Positions 47,326 to 59,730 of a stretch of 64,000 nucleotides of DNA are shown piece by piece (position 1 is the stretch's first letter; each line of letters begins with the position of its first letter). Location: assembly GCA_014898415.1 (NCBI GenBank), contig RCTD01000004.1, forward strand, positions 929,001 to 993,000, written 5' to 3'. The stretch is from Stromatinia cepivora. Its lineage: Eukaryota > Ascomycota > Leotiomycetes > Helotiales > Sclerotiniaceae. Both the position numbers and the translations under genes were made by a program. Below the pieces are notes generated by a model. The model saw only the letters and a program-made list of their open reading frames with translations. It was not told where the DNA came from and did not search any database.

Positions 47326-49646
47326 ATGAGCTCATCGAATATATCACGAAAGGAGCGGCGAAAGAAACAAACACGTTTGACGTTCGATCCGATCTCCGCT
47401 GAGGTACCTTTAGCTTCACCTGCTAAAAGTCAAGGACCGTCGCCTGCGAAGGTCAGATATGAGAAAATGAATGGTGGTTCATCTGTGGGAAGCGGAGGGA
47501 GAGTTACACGCAGCGGCATGTCTTCAGGATCGCCGTTGAAAGCAAGTTCTGGTATTAATGGAAAGTCTGGGGGAAAGGGGAAGGGAAAGAATACGAGAGA
47601 TGGAAAGATCAATTTTGGATCGTTACCAACGCCTGCGAAAAGCTCACAGAAAGAAGATACTATTGTAAATACTGGAGCAGTCAGCGGTTCACGTCAAAGC
47701 ACACGAGGATCACAAAAGAAGAAACCGATTGTTGAGGACGCCACTGATTCGGCAGATGAGTCTGCAGTTGAAGTCGAGGTAACCACTCCATTGCAAAAGA
47801 ATAAGAAGGAAATTGCTGCTATAGAAACAACGGATGATGAATCGGATGTCGATATCAGAGGTTCCACGAGAAGAGGTTCTGGAAGCGGTTCATCGAGGAG
47901 ACGTTCACTCACCGGTCGAGGCTTCATACAAGGCGGAAGCACATACAACGCCCCTCTTCCTTCTTCTGGAAATCGAGGCAGAGCACCAAAGGCCCCAGTT
48001 CATAGCCCGAAACCTTCGACTCCCTCGAAAAGTACTCCGAAGAGGAGATCGGTAACATTATCAGACACAAGTGACGATGACGTATTTACATCAATGTCAA
48101 AGCCTTCACAACGCCCTGGCCTATTCAGTCAAAAGCTAGCCACACCAATGCAAAGTAGTGATGAATCTTGTGAGGAGGCCAACGAGGACTCTGAAGATGA
48201 TATACTGCCATCTTCTACTAGACGTCGACAAGCAGCACGGATAATCCCTCAAGCTCCGCTTGAGGTCTATTCGGATGACCCAGATGATGAACCCCCCACC
48301 TCGCCCATGAAAAGAAAGCGTCCGACAAATATTTCCGACGATGAGGATAGTGATCTTGGGTCGCCTGTGAAGAAAACGAAGGTCGTGGACGAGAGCGACT
48401 CGGATGATGATTTGCCACCTATGACTAAGCTAGCTAAGACGACGGCCCCTGAATCCGATAGTCCGGCTCCTTCTCCACAAGTCAAGCGAAAACTTCCCGC
48501 GAAGAAGCATAGAACTGCCAAGCAGAAGCAATTAGAGATTCTCAAACGCAAGCGTGCTGGAGAAAGCAACCCTATTCTTACAGATTCTGAGTCTGATGAG
48601 GAAGAGGTTGGTGGTTTGTATGATTCAGGCAGTGACGCATTGAGTACGTTTGAAGATGAAGAAGAAGAAGAAGTAGAGGAGGAGGTTCAAGAAACACGCA
48701 TACGAAAGTCACCAAAGAAGGCTGTACAAGAGAACGAGGATAAGTACGATTCGGACTTTGTTGATGACGACGATGCTGGTCTTATTGGAGTTCCAGATTA
48801 CGCTATGATTCCGCTACATCTCACGGCCGCAGCTCACAAGCCTCTAAAAGAACATTTCGTTGAAGCGGTTGAATGGTGTGTTCAAAACAAAATTAATCCC
48901 GGTTTTAGTCAAAACCTAATGCCCATCTACAAATCAGCGTGGAATAAGCTCGAAGATGCGTATAGTGGGCTTTCCGGTAGCAAATTTGTTTCTACTTCAT
49001 GGACTCGTGACTTTACCAAAGCTCTTTATGCCCGTCCAGAATTCCACACCAGGAGACTCCTTTCCGGAGAGGCAATTGATCTCCTAGGCGAGGTTAAATG
49101 CGAGGCATGTAATCGTAGGAAGCATGTACCAACGTGGGGTATTTCACTGAAGGGTTCTGCATACTATAAGGATAGCTTGGCCGAAGTGGAAAAGGATGAT
49201 AGTGATACCGAGGAAGATGACGAGGAAGAAGATTCTGATGGTGAGAAGGATACCCGAAGTTTGAACAGTAGAGATGAACCTCTGCCTTCTCAAGACAAGG
49301 AGTTCATGGTCGGCTCGTAAGTTACTATTGCCTACATGTTTACGATACATACTCCAGACTAACCTGCTTGTTCAGTGTGTGCAAAGAGAATGCGGAGAAT
49401 GCTCATACACTTATTCATTTGAAATATGCACTCAACCAATGGGTTATCGGCAGTCTAGAAAGTCAAGGTCATCTTACCATTGAAAAGCTTGCGAAAAGAG
49501 ACAAGATGAGCGCCAAGAAGAGACAGAAGGAAGTGAATGGTATCGTGGATAAGTGGAAGGAGGAGAAAGAGATCAAGGAGTTATACAGCATCTGGAAACA
49601 ACAATTAGAGACGGCGCAGAACGCCAGTACGACAGGAAGACGTTGA
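47326..49646 (+). CDS. DUF4211-domain nuclear protein
   Basis: Exons 47326-49316 and 49376-49646 give 753 residues. The first 500 residues are disordered, with alternating basic and acidic blocks and many Ser-Pro sites. The N-terminus carries RKERRKKQTRLTFDP, which resembles a PIP-type or nuclear peptide. The conserved C-terminal DUF4211 domain begins KYDSDFVDDDDAGLIGVPD. It continues with PLHLTAAAHKPLKEHFVEAVEW, FVSTSWTRDFTKALYARPEF, then CEACNRRKHVPTWGISLKG with a CxxC pair. The second exon supplies CKENAENAHTLIHLKYALNQWV and a basic coiled coil. The start ATG (MSSSNISRKE) sits in a good AACAATG-type context; the frame upstream of it lacks an ATG. The molecular role of the domain is unknown; a chromatin role is likely from composition. 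Confidence 0.9.
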
Positions 49647-51767
49647 AGTTGCATATGGTGCCCTGAAGAGGGAGGCGATTACGGGAGGGACGTAAATCTA
49701 TGGCGCATAATGGAAGCGGAATAGGAACATTTCTGTCATCCTAGGTATCGGCGATTTGGGGGTAAAATATGGTAGCAAATGAATTGATATAGCGAGACTT
49801 CATCGTTAACACTAGGGAATTGCCAGCAAGGCATAATATAACATTTACAAATGGATGATGTAGCGAGATAGTCAAATATTTTGGTAGCAATAGTATTAAT
49901 AAGTCAATGATTAATACGGCATTTAAAACCAATCATTTCATATTTTAATAGACGTTGTTACTCCGGGTTAGGAAGTTGATAGGCAGCGGGATTGCTGGAT
50001 TGCTGGATTGCTGGATTGGGTGGTTGGTTGTGGTGGTTGGGTTGGGGGTTTGTGGTAATTAAAGATGATTGATTATGAAGTCATGTTTTGGAGTGTTTGT
50101 GATTTTGGAGGAAGGGAGCTGGGAGCACAGCAGATGTTTAAAATGTTGTATCGTTTGATTTTTGATTTCATTGAGATGCACATACAGTACTGGGACGCAA
50201 TGAAGGGTGAAAAGCGATGTGTGATTCTGATATGGGTATAGTAATAAGTGCCGGGCTGCGCTGAGAGGAGGAAATGTTCCGATGGATAAATTGGATGGAT
50301 GGGCAGGTATCTGGTAGGTACTTGAGCTGCAAGCTTATGATTGATGAGTTGGTCGGTAGAGCTACCCAGGTAAAATAACAAGGAGGTTCTATTTAATATT
50401 ATCATGTGTGAGTACCTACCTAGGTAGGTAATTTGTACCTGAAAGGATTCCGGGGAAGTAGATTGGATGATGTGAAAAATAAATTGAGGTTTAGCAAGGG
50501 AGAGTGAGATAGATCTACGACTTGGGGGGATTTTCTTGGTCAATTTCTTGGTCAAGACATGCATGCATTATGGATAGGTACGGATACGTCGGATTCCCTT
50601 TAAATCATGGTAAAAGGGAGAATGGCATTTGATTGGAGTATTACCTACTTGAGTACTGTAGTATCTAGTAGGTACCTAGGTAATAGCTGCTGGTTGTGGT
50701 AGAGTAACGACAAAGAAATGGAATTGATGATTTTAGTGAAGGGTCAGTGAAGGATACACTAGCCACCTACTAGGTATGAATACATTGGAATCTAATAGGA
50801 CGAAATAGGATGGGAAGAAAATGAAATGAATGCATGAGAATTCCGATAATCGTGAAAATGAAGTCATGACGCGTTGAAAGCGTTCGAAAAGAATCCAGAT
50901 GTTCATCCTCCAAAGGGATTTTCTTTCATGCAAACTTATATACTAATTCGTCTGAAGATCATTGATCTAGTCTACTTAGGGTAATAGTGGTTGAGGGCAC
51001 GGGACGTGGCGTTAGTGTCCGCCAATTAAATGATTAGTTACTTAAAAAAGTGACGTAGCAACAGGAAAGTGCGATTGTTCTCATCCGCCACGTTAAGAAC
51101 AAACAAGGCTCAAGCTCAATTTTAGCTCTATCAAGGTAAAATCTTCAGATCAGATGAAGCGCAAGAAATAGAAAGGAAAGAAAACAAGGCAAGAGAAAGC
51201 AAGAACGGAGGTAAGGTAAAATTGGAATCATCAAGGTAACAAAATCAAGTAGGTACGATTCAAATAAAAATAAAAGAATGAATTCCCCTTCTATAGTTTT
51301 AATTCCTCTTCTCTTCCTTTCCTCATATTCTTGATAAAAATCAAAACAACAAACATACCATATCATACATACCATACCATACAACAACACACAATAAATA
51401 CCCTTACTCTTAATTTTCAACATACCAATAACTCAAGAGTGTTCGATATCAATACTAAATACTAGAATTCACTTCAAAATAACATCGTCATCGTCTGAAA
51501 TTCACCTTTATCCGTTTCGTCAGAAGAGCCAATCAATTTACCGCCTGCAAACAGCATCGAGTTTAAGACGCCTCATTACCTCATAAATCATACCTACATC
51601 ATACAGTTCATACTTTTCCAACTCCTGCGAGTCTCATACTTGATACTATTCTATTATTGCCCTCGAGTAGACAGAAGGTTTCTTTCTTCTACTTTCGAGT
51701 TTTTTGCAACTTTTCTTTTCCTTTCGTGATACCCAACACCCAAGTTTTAACCAACAAACCCGCAATA
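49647..51767. other. 2.1-kb intergenic region with TACCTA palindromes and a long leader
   Basis: No gene seen. Repeated TAGGTA/TACCTA words occur at 50,310-50,460 and 50,640-50,690, including an 18-bp perfect palindrome listed separately. The last 500 bases, before the HAM1-like start, are pyrimidine-rich with ACATACCATA-type words, as expected of a long 5' UTR. Confidence 0.6.
50413..50430. repeat. 18-bp perfect palindrome TACCTACCT/AGGTAGGTA
   Basis: The two nine-base arms are exact reverse complements with no spacer. Related half-sites recur at about 765, 11,693, 50,319 and 50,670. Confidence 0.9.
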
Positions 51768-54700
51768 ATGTCTGTCAACGTACCAACCAACCCCGAGCAA
51801 AAGGAAGCCGATGTCACACGTAAATTGCAATTTTACGGAATCTACAAAGGTATTGTTTCGCTCTCCCATTCTACCGGCACATCTTCAAATGTAGATTTAT
51901 ACTGACAATAAATTTCATGTAGCATTCCAAGCTGGAAAGGTTCCAGATGTAAGTATTTTGTTTCCATCACCGTGTTTGTATGTGCAAATTACTAATTTCT
52001 CGTGTGCAGAATGATCAAATTGATGTTGCTCTTAACAGCTTCCTTGAGTTGAATATTCTAGCGTCACCACCCGATAAACTTTCCGATGAAGGCAAAACCT
52101 TAATACAAGAATTTCGTTCCATTGTCGAACAGGCGAAATACCTTCTTCTTACCAAAAATAATGGCGAACTCCTTCAGGATTTCATTTGGCAATGTCAAAA
52201 GATTGATGGTGGGGCAGCAACAGCTCCAGGGGCTCCAGTCGACCAGACAACTGCTCAACAAAATGGCAGAGATGTAAAGGAGGGTCTGAGAACTCTTGGT
52301 CAACTCATCATAACCAACGGACAATTCCGAAAGCTTCGTGAGTGAATATAATGTGTCAGAGCTCGCGTCATATACTAACGTTTGAATCAGTGAATGATGC
52401 TGTCATTCTTTTACGTGATATTGCCGGTGATGCTGCCACTAATTTTGCTGGCAGAGTTAACCCTTCTGAAGATCAATTGAACCAAATTGATCATCCCGCT
52501 GATGATAATGTATGGCATGATAGCCCAGATATGTCGTCTGGTAATATCAAGAACCAGATGAGGCAGGCATTCAAAAAGAATCAGCCTGTCGGTAGAGACG
52601 ATGTTAGAGATGCTGTTGGTACCGCCAGTCAAAATGCTCACCCAAGTGGCTCTCGTGATCCAGCAGACACCGCTCAATTGGCTGGTCGTGATCAACAATA
52701 CAACGCTGCCTCTGGAGTTGATGGTCAAGCTGGAGCTCAAGCTGGTGCTGACACCTTGAAGCAACGTGCTTCCGAGAACGTCCCTGAGGAGACGAAGCAA
52801 CGTGGTCGCGAGACCAGAGATAGAACCAAGAACTACCTCCAACAAAAGATGTCCGAGGAACGCCGTGGGCAACTTATCTACAGACTTAAGAAGATGGTTG
52901 TGGAGATCCAAGGTCACCCAGAATGTAGGTTTGCCTGCAACTTTCTATCCAATTCATTTCAGTACTAACTGTGGGCAGATATGCAATCTATCGACACTCT
53001 TCTCGAACTGGCCGAGCAATATGGAGGACATGCACACAACCTTGGCCAACATGGTTCTGGAGCCGTTAAGGGCGCACATGACGACACCTCTCTGAAGACT
53101 GCCGAGAGAGATTTGAAAGTTTGTAGCTCCATGGAAAAGTCAGAAGTAGAATCTAGGCTAATACAATCCAGACACTCATTGAGCGCTTTGCAAATTACAC
53201 ATCAACTGACGATTTTATCGACTCTATCAACGCTATCTATCGAGATGCTGATAGAGATACAGATTTGAAGACTTGGTTCAGGGACATGGACTCCTTCATT
53301 CGCAGGTGTCTCAAGGAGCAAGGTTATATCATGGAAGACCACTCCACTCAACATTGGAATGAGCTCTACGATCAGGGCAACTACCTTCTCAGAGATCGCT
53401 ACAGACCTCATACTGATCGCATCGTTGATGAACTCAAGTTCTTGGCCAATGAATTCGATAATGATGCACAGAACAAGCGATTTGCGGAGACGTGCCAAAA
53501 GTTTTTCAATGATTTAGGCAACGATGAGAATGGCAAGCCAACATTCAAGAAGCACTTGCTCCTAGATTTGTCCAATGTCATTATTCCTACAATTATCGAA
53601 GATATTCGATATATGCCTATCCCCAGACTCGAATATAGAGATCCTAAGATAGAACTTGCTATTGAGAATCTGGTGATTGAGAGCAGCAACCTTTTGCCGA
53701 ACCTTCTCGAAATCCAACAAGGTATGTGCTATTTTCTTTCCTATTGTTTCTTCGAACGATGACTGACCAAATATTCAATATAGAAAGCACCATTCGCTTT
53801 GGTCGCAAGGGTCTCGAAGCTGGGAACAAAGGATCGTTTCTGATTGCAGTTCAAGGAATCCAAATGGACTTGAGGGATGTTGCTTATTACATCAAAAAAA
53901 GGGGCGGTTCATCCCTCAATCAAGACCAGGGCGTCCTTGATATCCTCCTCGGTGGCTCTGGACTCAGTTTCAAGATGAAGTTATCTATAGTTTCGACAAA
54001 AGCTAAAGATCGACAAAGCTTTTTGAAGGTTGACAGTGTGAAGGTTGACATCAAGAAGTTAAAGCTTAAGATCAAACAATCGAATCATAAGGCTTTGCTC
54101 ACTCTTGGAAAGTCTTTCTTGATCAAACCCCTTACGAAGGCCATCGGAAAGGCTATTGAGGCAGCCATCAAGCAGAAGGTTGAAGAGCTTGATGCGTTTG
54201 CATATAAGATCAAGCTTGAAGCCGACCGGGCTAAAAAGGAGGCGGCGAACAACCCAGATAATGTTCCTAACATTTATCGCAACTACGTTTCTGCTTTCCA
54301 ACGAGAACTCACCAAGGGTAAAGAAAAGGCACAAAAGACTCAACAATCTATGCAAGACAAAGAGTTCAGGATGGCTGCGACAGCGGATGAATCAATGTTT
54401 CCCAATGTCCACTTACCAGGTGGAATCTCATCCAAGGCAACCGAATACAAGAATTCTGCTAGGCAAGGTGATCGATGGAAATCACAGGTCTTCGGCCTTG
54501 GAAGTGCCCAAAAATCTACCAATATTCCATCCCCAGGGGAGATTAAGAGAAAGCCACACTCGGTTGCTCAAGGTGGTGTTAAAGGTCCACAAAATGTCGG
54601 CAACACCAACTCCTCAACTGGTCCATCAGGCTATAATCAAGGTGCTCAGCAGGGCTATTCTCAACAAGGTTATGGTCAGCAAGGCTTCAATCAACAAGTT

Positions 54701-54862
54701 GACGCAGCTTTCGGTAACGCTGGTGCACAGCCTGGCGTTCTACAAAACAACAGTGCCACAAACGGTGCCATTAACGGCGGTGCACTAAACCAAAAGAACG
54801 CTCCTACTGGAGGAAATACTCTTTTGGGATCCGACAACCCGGTTTACCAAGGTAGAGTTTAA
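51768..54862 (+). CDS. HAM1-like protein (fungal HAM1_N / HAM1_C domains)
   Basis: Seven exons: 51768-51849, 51923-51948, 52010-52337, 52391-52924, 52979-53118, 53172-53721 and 53784-54862. They sum to 912 residues. Exon 2 has only 26 nt. The N-terminal region runs DQIDVALNSFLELNILASPP through RGQLIYRLKKMVVEIQGHPE, LKTWFRDMDSFIRRCL, FKKHLLLDLSNVIIPTIIEDI and MPIPRLEYRDPKIELAIENL. The C-terminal region holds GLSFKMKLSIVSTKAKDRQSF and LKVDSVKVDIKKLKLKIKQS, a BPI/lipid-binding-like fold in Pfam's HAM1-like C-terminal family. Disordered Gln/Gly/Tyr repeats (GYSQQGYGQQGFNQQ) end the protein. Homologues are named after the Neurospora hyphal anastomosis locus ham-1 and are thought to bind lipids or stress proteins. 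The biochemical role is unproven. Confidence 0.92.
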
Positions 54863-55791
54863 TATACTTGATTCAACACTCTCTTCGTTTTCCATATTGT
54901 TTTGCGGAACGGAATTGTTTTCTTCGTAAGATACCACTACCGCGGATACCACTTGCATATTTGGGGTTTGGTGGGTTAAAAAAACACATAACTCGATAAT
55001 GTAATGGTGGAGGATTTCATTTGTTTTTGCTTTGTTTGCATGGGCTTCATTTTTGATACCTTTTGATTGTTTTATTTCCTTTCTGATTGCCGATTAATTT
55101 GGTACTCTTAAGATACCACAGCGTTCAAGTGGATTGGGGCGATGGATGGGTATTGAGGTTAATGATTATTCGTGAGAGGGGGATGATGAATCATGATGAT
55201 GTGATGGATGGGACTTCTCCGACCATAATCTTTGGTACGAAATAGCGTTTTCTTATGTGACATTAGGTTTATTATAGCAAATGAGTAATACCGTAGCGAT
55301 TTATTTTGATTTGTTTCTCGTGATGGTGTTGAATAATGGTAGTGAGGTGAAGCAAATCATTATGCACAGAAAATGTAAGTCTTTACTATCTAGTTATGTG
55401 CTAGCAACATGACAAAAAATAAGGCGTCAAAGGTCTCCTTATCGCCGAATTGGCCGACTTCATGAGGAGCAACTGCAAGCTTGGTGAAAAATAATTGTTC
55501 CATGGACCTGCGTTTTCATTTATATTTTATATATGCTTCTTATTGCCATCTAAGGACAACCAAATATACCTACTTACTTAGATGCTCGGTAAATAGAAAA
55601 GAGAGAAGTTAGATGTTTTCGGCGATTAGGTGGTAATCTTTAACCTTAGCTACCCCACATTTCGTCATTGATTAGGATAATGGGGATGCTGATTCGATTG
55701 ATTAATAAGTAAACAATAAGCTGCCGATGAGGTGGAACGGCCTCTCTTTCTCTCTCTTTTTTTTCAATAGGACACCTTTTCATCAACGCAA
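54863..55791. other. Intergenic region
   Basis: About 930 bases between the HAM1-like and glyoxalase II genes. No gene is recognised. The right end is a T-rich leader (TCTCTTTTTTTT near 55,750-55,765). Confidence 0.6.
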
Positions 55792-57362
55792 ATGCTACCA
55801 CGATCACTCTTTTTGAAGATCAATAGATCCACGGTTTCTTCTTTTTCACAGGTATGTATTCTTATATTAGAGAGTGGGATTCGTGCTTTGTATGTTGTAT
55901 GCTGTATGAGGGGAATTGGGTGCGCTTTCTGGGGCTTGGAGGATGGGAGAGGGAGAGGGAGAGGGAGGGAATAATCATTTTTGGGGATGATAGGATGGCG
56001 AGGGAGATGGAGGACAGGAAAGGAAAGGAAAGGATCGAAGAATCAAAAGCTAATCATCTATATCTCATCAGAAATTCACACCTGCAAGAACGATTCGACA
56101 GACACATATTCGCAAGATGCATGTTCAAAGTATTCCGATGTGGGAGGGAAGCTCGAATAATTATGCGTATTTGGTGGTGGATGATCAGAGTAGAGATGCG
56201 GTGATTATTGATCCGGCGAATCCGGAGGAGTGAGTTTGTGTTTTTTGTTTTGTTTTGTTTTGCTTGGCTTGGCTTTGCTGGGGTGGGGAGAAGGGAATGG
56301 ATGGTGGATGGATAGGATGATTGGCAGATAGAAGGGGAGAGGAAAAGGAGATGGGAGAGTGGATAGAGAATTGGAGAGAACATTGGATGAGGAAGATAGG
56401 AGGCTAATGACAATATCAATAGGGTCGCACCCGCCTTACAACTACAAATGAAGGATAAATTAATCAATCTAAAAGCAATCGTCAATACACACCAGTGAGT
56501 TTCTATCAGACATTCGTCTCCAAAGGCATTGCACTAACAATCGCAATTCAGCCACTGGGACCATGCAGGTGGAAATAAAAAACTAGTAAGCTCCCCTTCC
56601 CCGCCTTTCCAAAACATAACTTAGCTAACACCATCCACTCAGCTCGACTATCCAGGATTTGAAGGCTTACCCATAATTGGTGGTAAAGATTGCGAGGGGG
56701 TTACAGAGACACCGAAGAATGGAGATGGATTCAATCTCGGAGTGATCAAGGTTAAGGCACTTTATACGCCGTGTCATACACAGGATAGTATTTGTTGGTT
56801 TATGGAGGATGATAAGGGTCAGAAGGCAATTTTTACGGGTGATACACTGTTTCATGGAGGTAAGTGAATCGGCCTGATTGATGGAAAAGAGATACGAATC
56901 AGGCGGAGGTGGACATGACGATGATGCATGGGGCTGACATGAAATAGGATGTGGAAGATTCTTTGAAGGAACGGCCGAGGAAATGAATACAGCGCTTAAT
57001 AAAACACTTACAGCTGTACCGGATGATACAATAGTTTATGTAGGTTTCTTTCCTTCACGTCCATAACATACAAGTATGCGATCTCATACTAATTTACTAA
57101 TTATCTAACATAGCCCGGACATGAATACACAAAGGCCAATGTGAAATTTGCGGTATCTGTTTCACAAAGTGAAGCAGTAAAGGCATTAGAAGATTTTGCA
57201 GAGAAGAATAAGTATACGCAGGGAAAATTTACTATTGGGGATGAAAAGAAACATAATGTTTTTATGAGGGTAGAAGATCCGGAAATTCAAAAGGCGACGG
57301 GAAAGACGGATCCGGTGGAAGTGATGGCGAAATTGAGGGAGATGAAGAATAATTTTAAGTGA
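55792..57362 (+). CDS. Glyoxalase II (hydroxyacylglutathione hydrolase)
   Basis: Seven exons: 55792-55851, 56102-56229, 56423-56494, 56552-56585, 56643-56859, 56948-57039 and 57114-57362. They give 283 residues; starting at the internal ATG (56117) gives 258. The enzyme hydrolyses S-lactoylglutathione, the last step of methylglyoxal detoxification. The metallo-beta-lactamase motif THHHWDHAGG is assembled across two introns. Further ligands are in VKALYTPCHTQDS, FTGDTLFHGGCGRFFEGTA and the final YPGHEYT. The C-terminal segment with MRVEDPEIQKATGKTDPVEVM is typical. Exon 1 encodes MLPRSLFLKINRSTVSSFSQ, a likely mitochondrial presequence, while the second ATG sits at the next exon. Mitochondrial and cytosolic forms from one gene are therefore plausible. 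Confidence 0.94.
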
Positions 57363-57975
57363 GTAAGTAATTGGTCTTCTCTGTAACTGAGTGAGTGAGG
57401 GTGTATATTGATGGGGATATTCTAGAGAACCAATAGCAAAGATTTAACAATGTTGGTGTTGATTCAATGCATATGACTTTTTTGGTAAAGGGGTTCGAAT
57501 AAATTGGCATGCAGTTAGTTATATAATCCATGAAAATTATATATTTATATGCAATGAAATCAACCTTGCAAACTGAATCTGGATCTGAATCTAATGAGAA
57601 TCAGATGAAGAATGATTAGGCACCTAATTAAGGATTTATTTTCTTTTACCCCTCACTCACTATACGAGGGGAGGTGATGTATGTACGGAGATGTATGATG
57701 TAATTATCCAAACAATTTCTTGATTTCGGAACATTCGCTCCTATCCTATTATTGCGTTTCATAAGGTTGACATCAGTCATCAGTCATCAATCATCAATCT
57801 TGATATCGTACGTAGTGAGATTAGGATTGAGATATTAAATATTGTAGCGAGATGGAGATGGATATCCCTTACAAAATCGGATGAAATTTAATCTCGGTCT
57901 TATTTCACATGATATAATTGAAGTGGAAGCTCATACAACTTTTTTACTTACTTCATAGTTGAAGAGCAGAACGAA
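57363..57975. other. Intergenic region
   Basis: 613 bases between glyoxalase II and the OBAP gene, both on the plus strand. Contains CATCAGTCATCA-type short repetition near 57,773-57,800. No gene seen. Confidence 0.6.
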
Positions 57976-59424
57976 ATGACACATCAACAGCAACCCCTCA
58001 CACATGGAGCACCGGGTCCAGAGCCCAGTACGAAAGATAAAATTCTAGAAATGGGTGCTGGTATGTATTTTATTTTATTTTATTGTATTGTATTGTATAT
58101 TCTTCTGCCTGCTCTTTCTTTCTTTCTTTCTTTCTTGCATATAAAGGATTTTTTTTCCTTCTCAGTATGTGAGAATCTTGACTTTGGGATTTTGATATTG
58201 GGCTTAAGGTGGTTAATAAAAATAAATAGGTATAACGCAAGATTTCGCACCCGTCAAGGCGATTTGTGCACATCTTAATGCGTTTCATGTTTATGTGGAT
58301 GAACCGGGGAGGTGTGTAGAGGCTAATCATTATTGTACGCATTTGAGTGGGGAGGTGAGTTGGTGATTTCTTTTTGGGGGGGAGAGGGGAGTTGGGTTTA
58401 TGGGGGGGGATTGGGGGAGAGGGGAGGGAGAGAGGGGAGGGAGAGAGGGGAGGGAGAGAGGGGTTGGGAGGATGGGGAAAAGCGAGATAAATGCAATGCC
58501 GAAAAGTGCAGAGTGGCTATCATGCTCATGACGAAGTCGTCACTAAGGCGTATGATACCGAGTGGGAAGTTGCTCAACTTTTTCATCTGAAATACTGGAA
58601 TGAGAACAGAGGGGAAGGAAGGCGTTATGTCGTTTAGGTGGTTCAAAGTTACTAATTCCATCTATTACATATCATAGGTTCGTCAATGTCTAATTTACGA
58701 TGCGCCAAAGAACCCAGCGAGATTAATTGGAGTCGAATATATGATTACGCGGAGATTGTATGAAAAGCTGGGAGAGGAGGAGAGGAAACTTTGGCATTCG
58801 CATGATTATGAGGTTTGGTTTTTCTGTTTTCTCCCATCATGGCAATACAATCTTCCCCACCCACTCCCCCAACATAATGAAAATATTCTGTTATTCATAC
58901 TCATACTCGCTAACCCTTACTCCCAAAAGGTAAAATCCGGCATGTTAATCCTCCCAAACCCAACAATCCCAGATGCAGTCTGGACAATAGCAGAAACGGA
59001 GGAAATGAAAGAGATTGTGGGATTGTATGGGAAGACATTTCATTTTTGGCAGACGGATAGGGGGGATGAGTTACCGCTTGGTATGCCGGTGTTGATGGGG
59101 AGTTTTACGATGGATGAACAGGTATGTGGATTTTGATTTTGGGAGAAGGAGTTGAGAAGGAGTTGAGAAGGAGTTGAGAAGGAGTTGAGAAGGAGTTGAG
59201 AAGGAGTTGAGAAGGGGTTGAGAAGGGGTTGAGAATGGGGACTGGAGAATGGGGAGGAGACGATATGAGGGTGATTTACTGATTGATGGTATTAGGTTCC
59301 GTGGGATAAAGTTAAGGAAAGAGATGAGAGGTTTCATGTTGATACGAAGAAGAAGAGGGAGGCGAGGAAGAAGATTGAGAGTGTGGATATTCATGAGGAT
59401 GCTGATCAGGTTTGGAAGAAATGA
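57976..59424 (+). CDS. OBAP-family protein (DUF1264, oil-body-associated-like)
   Basis: Exons 57976-58060, 58230-58354, 58678-58812, 58930-59121 and 59296-59424 give 221 residues with no remainder. Conserved segments are [77 protein letters not shown] and [32 protein letters not shown] and [16 protein letters not shown] follow. Plant OBAP1 associates with lipid droplets; the fungal proteins are uncharacterised. No membrane helix or signal peptide is visible. Introns are long for this window (169, 323, 117 and 174 nt), and two carry G-rich tandem repeats. Exons are normal, so the repeats appear confined to introns. Confidence 0.92.
58417..58463. repeat. 13-bp G-rich minisatellite in OBAP intron 2
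   Basis: About 3.6 tandem copies of AGAGAGGGGAGGG on the + (transcribed) strand, after a GGGGGGGG run at 58,402-58,409. Runs of four Gs could form G-quadruplexes in the RNA. Confidence 0.93.
59143..59230. repeat. 11-bp minisatellite (8 units) in OBAP intron 4
   Basis: Eight tandem copies of GAGAAGGAGTT; the last two carry GGGG in place of GGAG. The array takes up half of a 174-nt intron. Confidence 0.95.
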
Positions 59425-59730
59425 GGGGGGAAAGGGGGCAGACGGGTTCTCTTCTTTTCAAATGGATTACTTGAGGTGATATTATTGATATCAGGACTTG
59501 ATGGATTTGTTTGGATGTTCGAAGGTGGATACTCAGTAGCGGGAACGAAAAAAGGACAAAAATATAAATATTTAGCACTCATTCAATAATATTCTTTTAC
59601 TTGACTTTGATCTCACTCAACCCTTCCTTCCCTTCCTTTCACTTTTTTTCTTTCCCTCTAGTTCTAAAAAATCCTCGAAACCAAAAAACCAAAGATAAAA
59701 TATACCCCAAGTGAACTCAAGGTCGCAGAA
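59425..59730. other. Intergenic region with poly-A tract before tRNA-Phe 3' end
   Basis: 306 bases. The A-rich stretch at 59,665-59,700 reads as T runs on the minus strand and can serve as the Pol III terminator of the tRNA-Phe gene. Confidence 0.6.
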
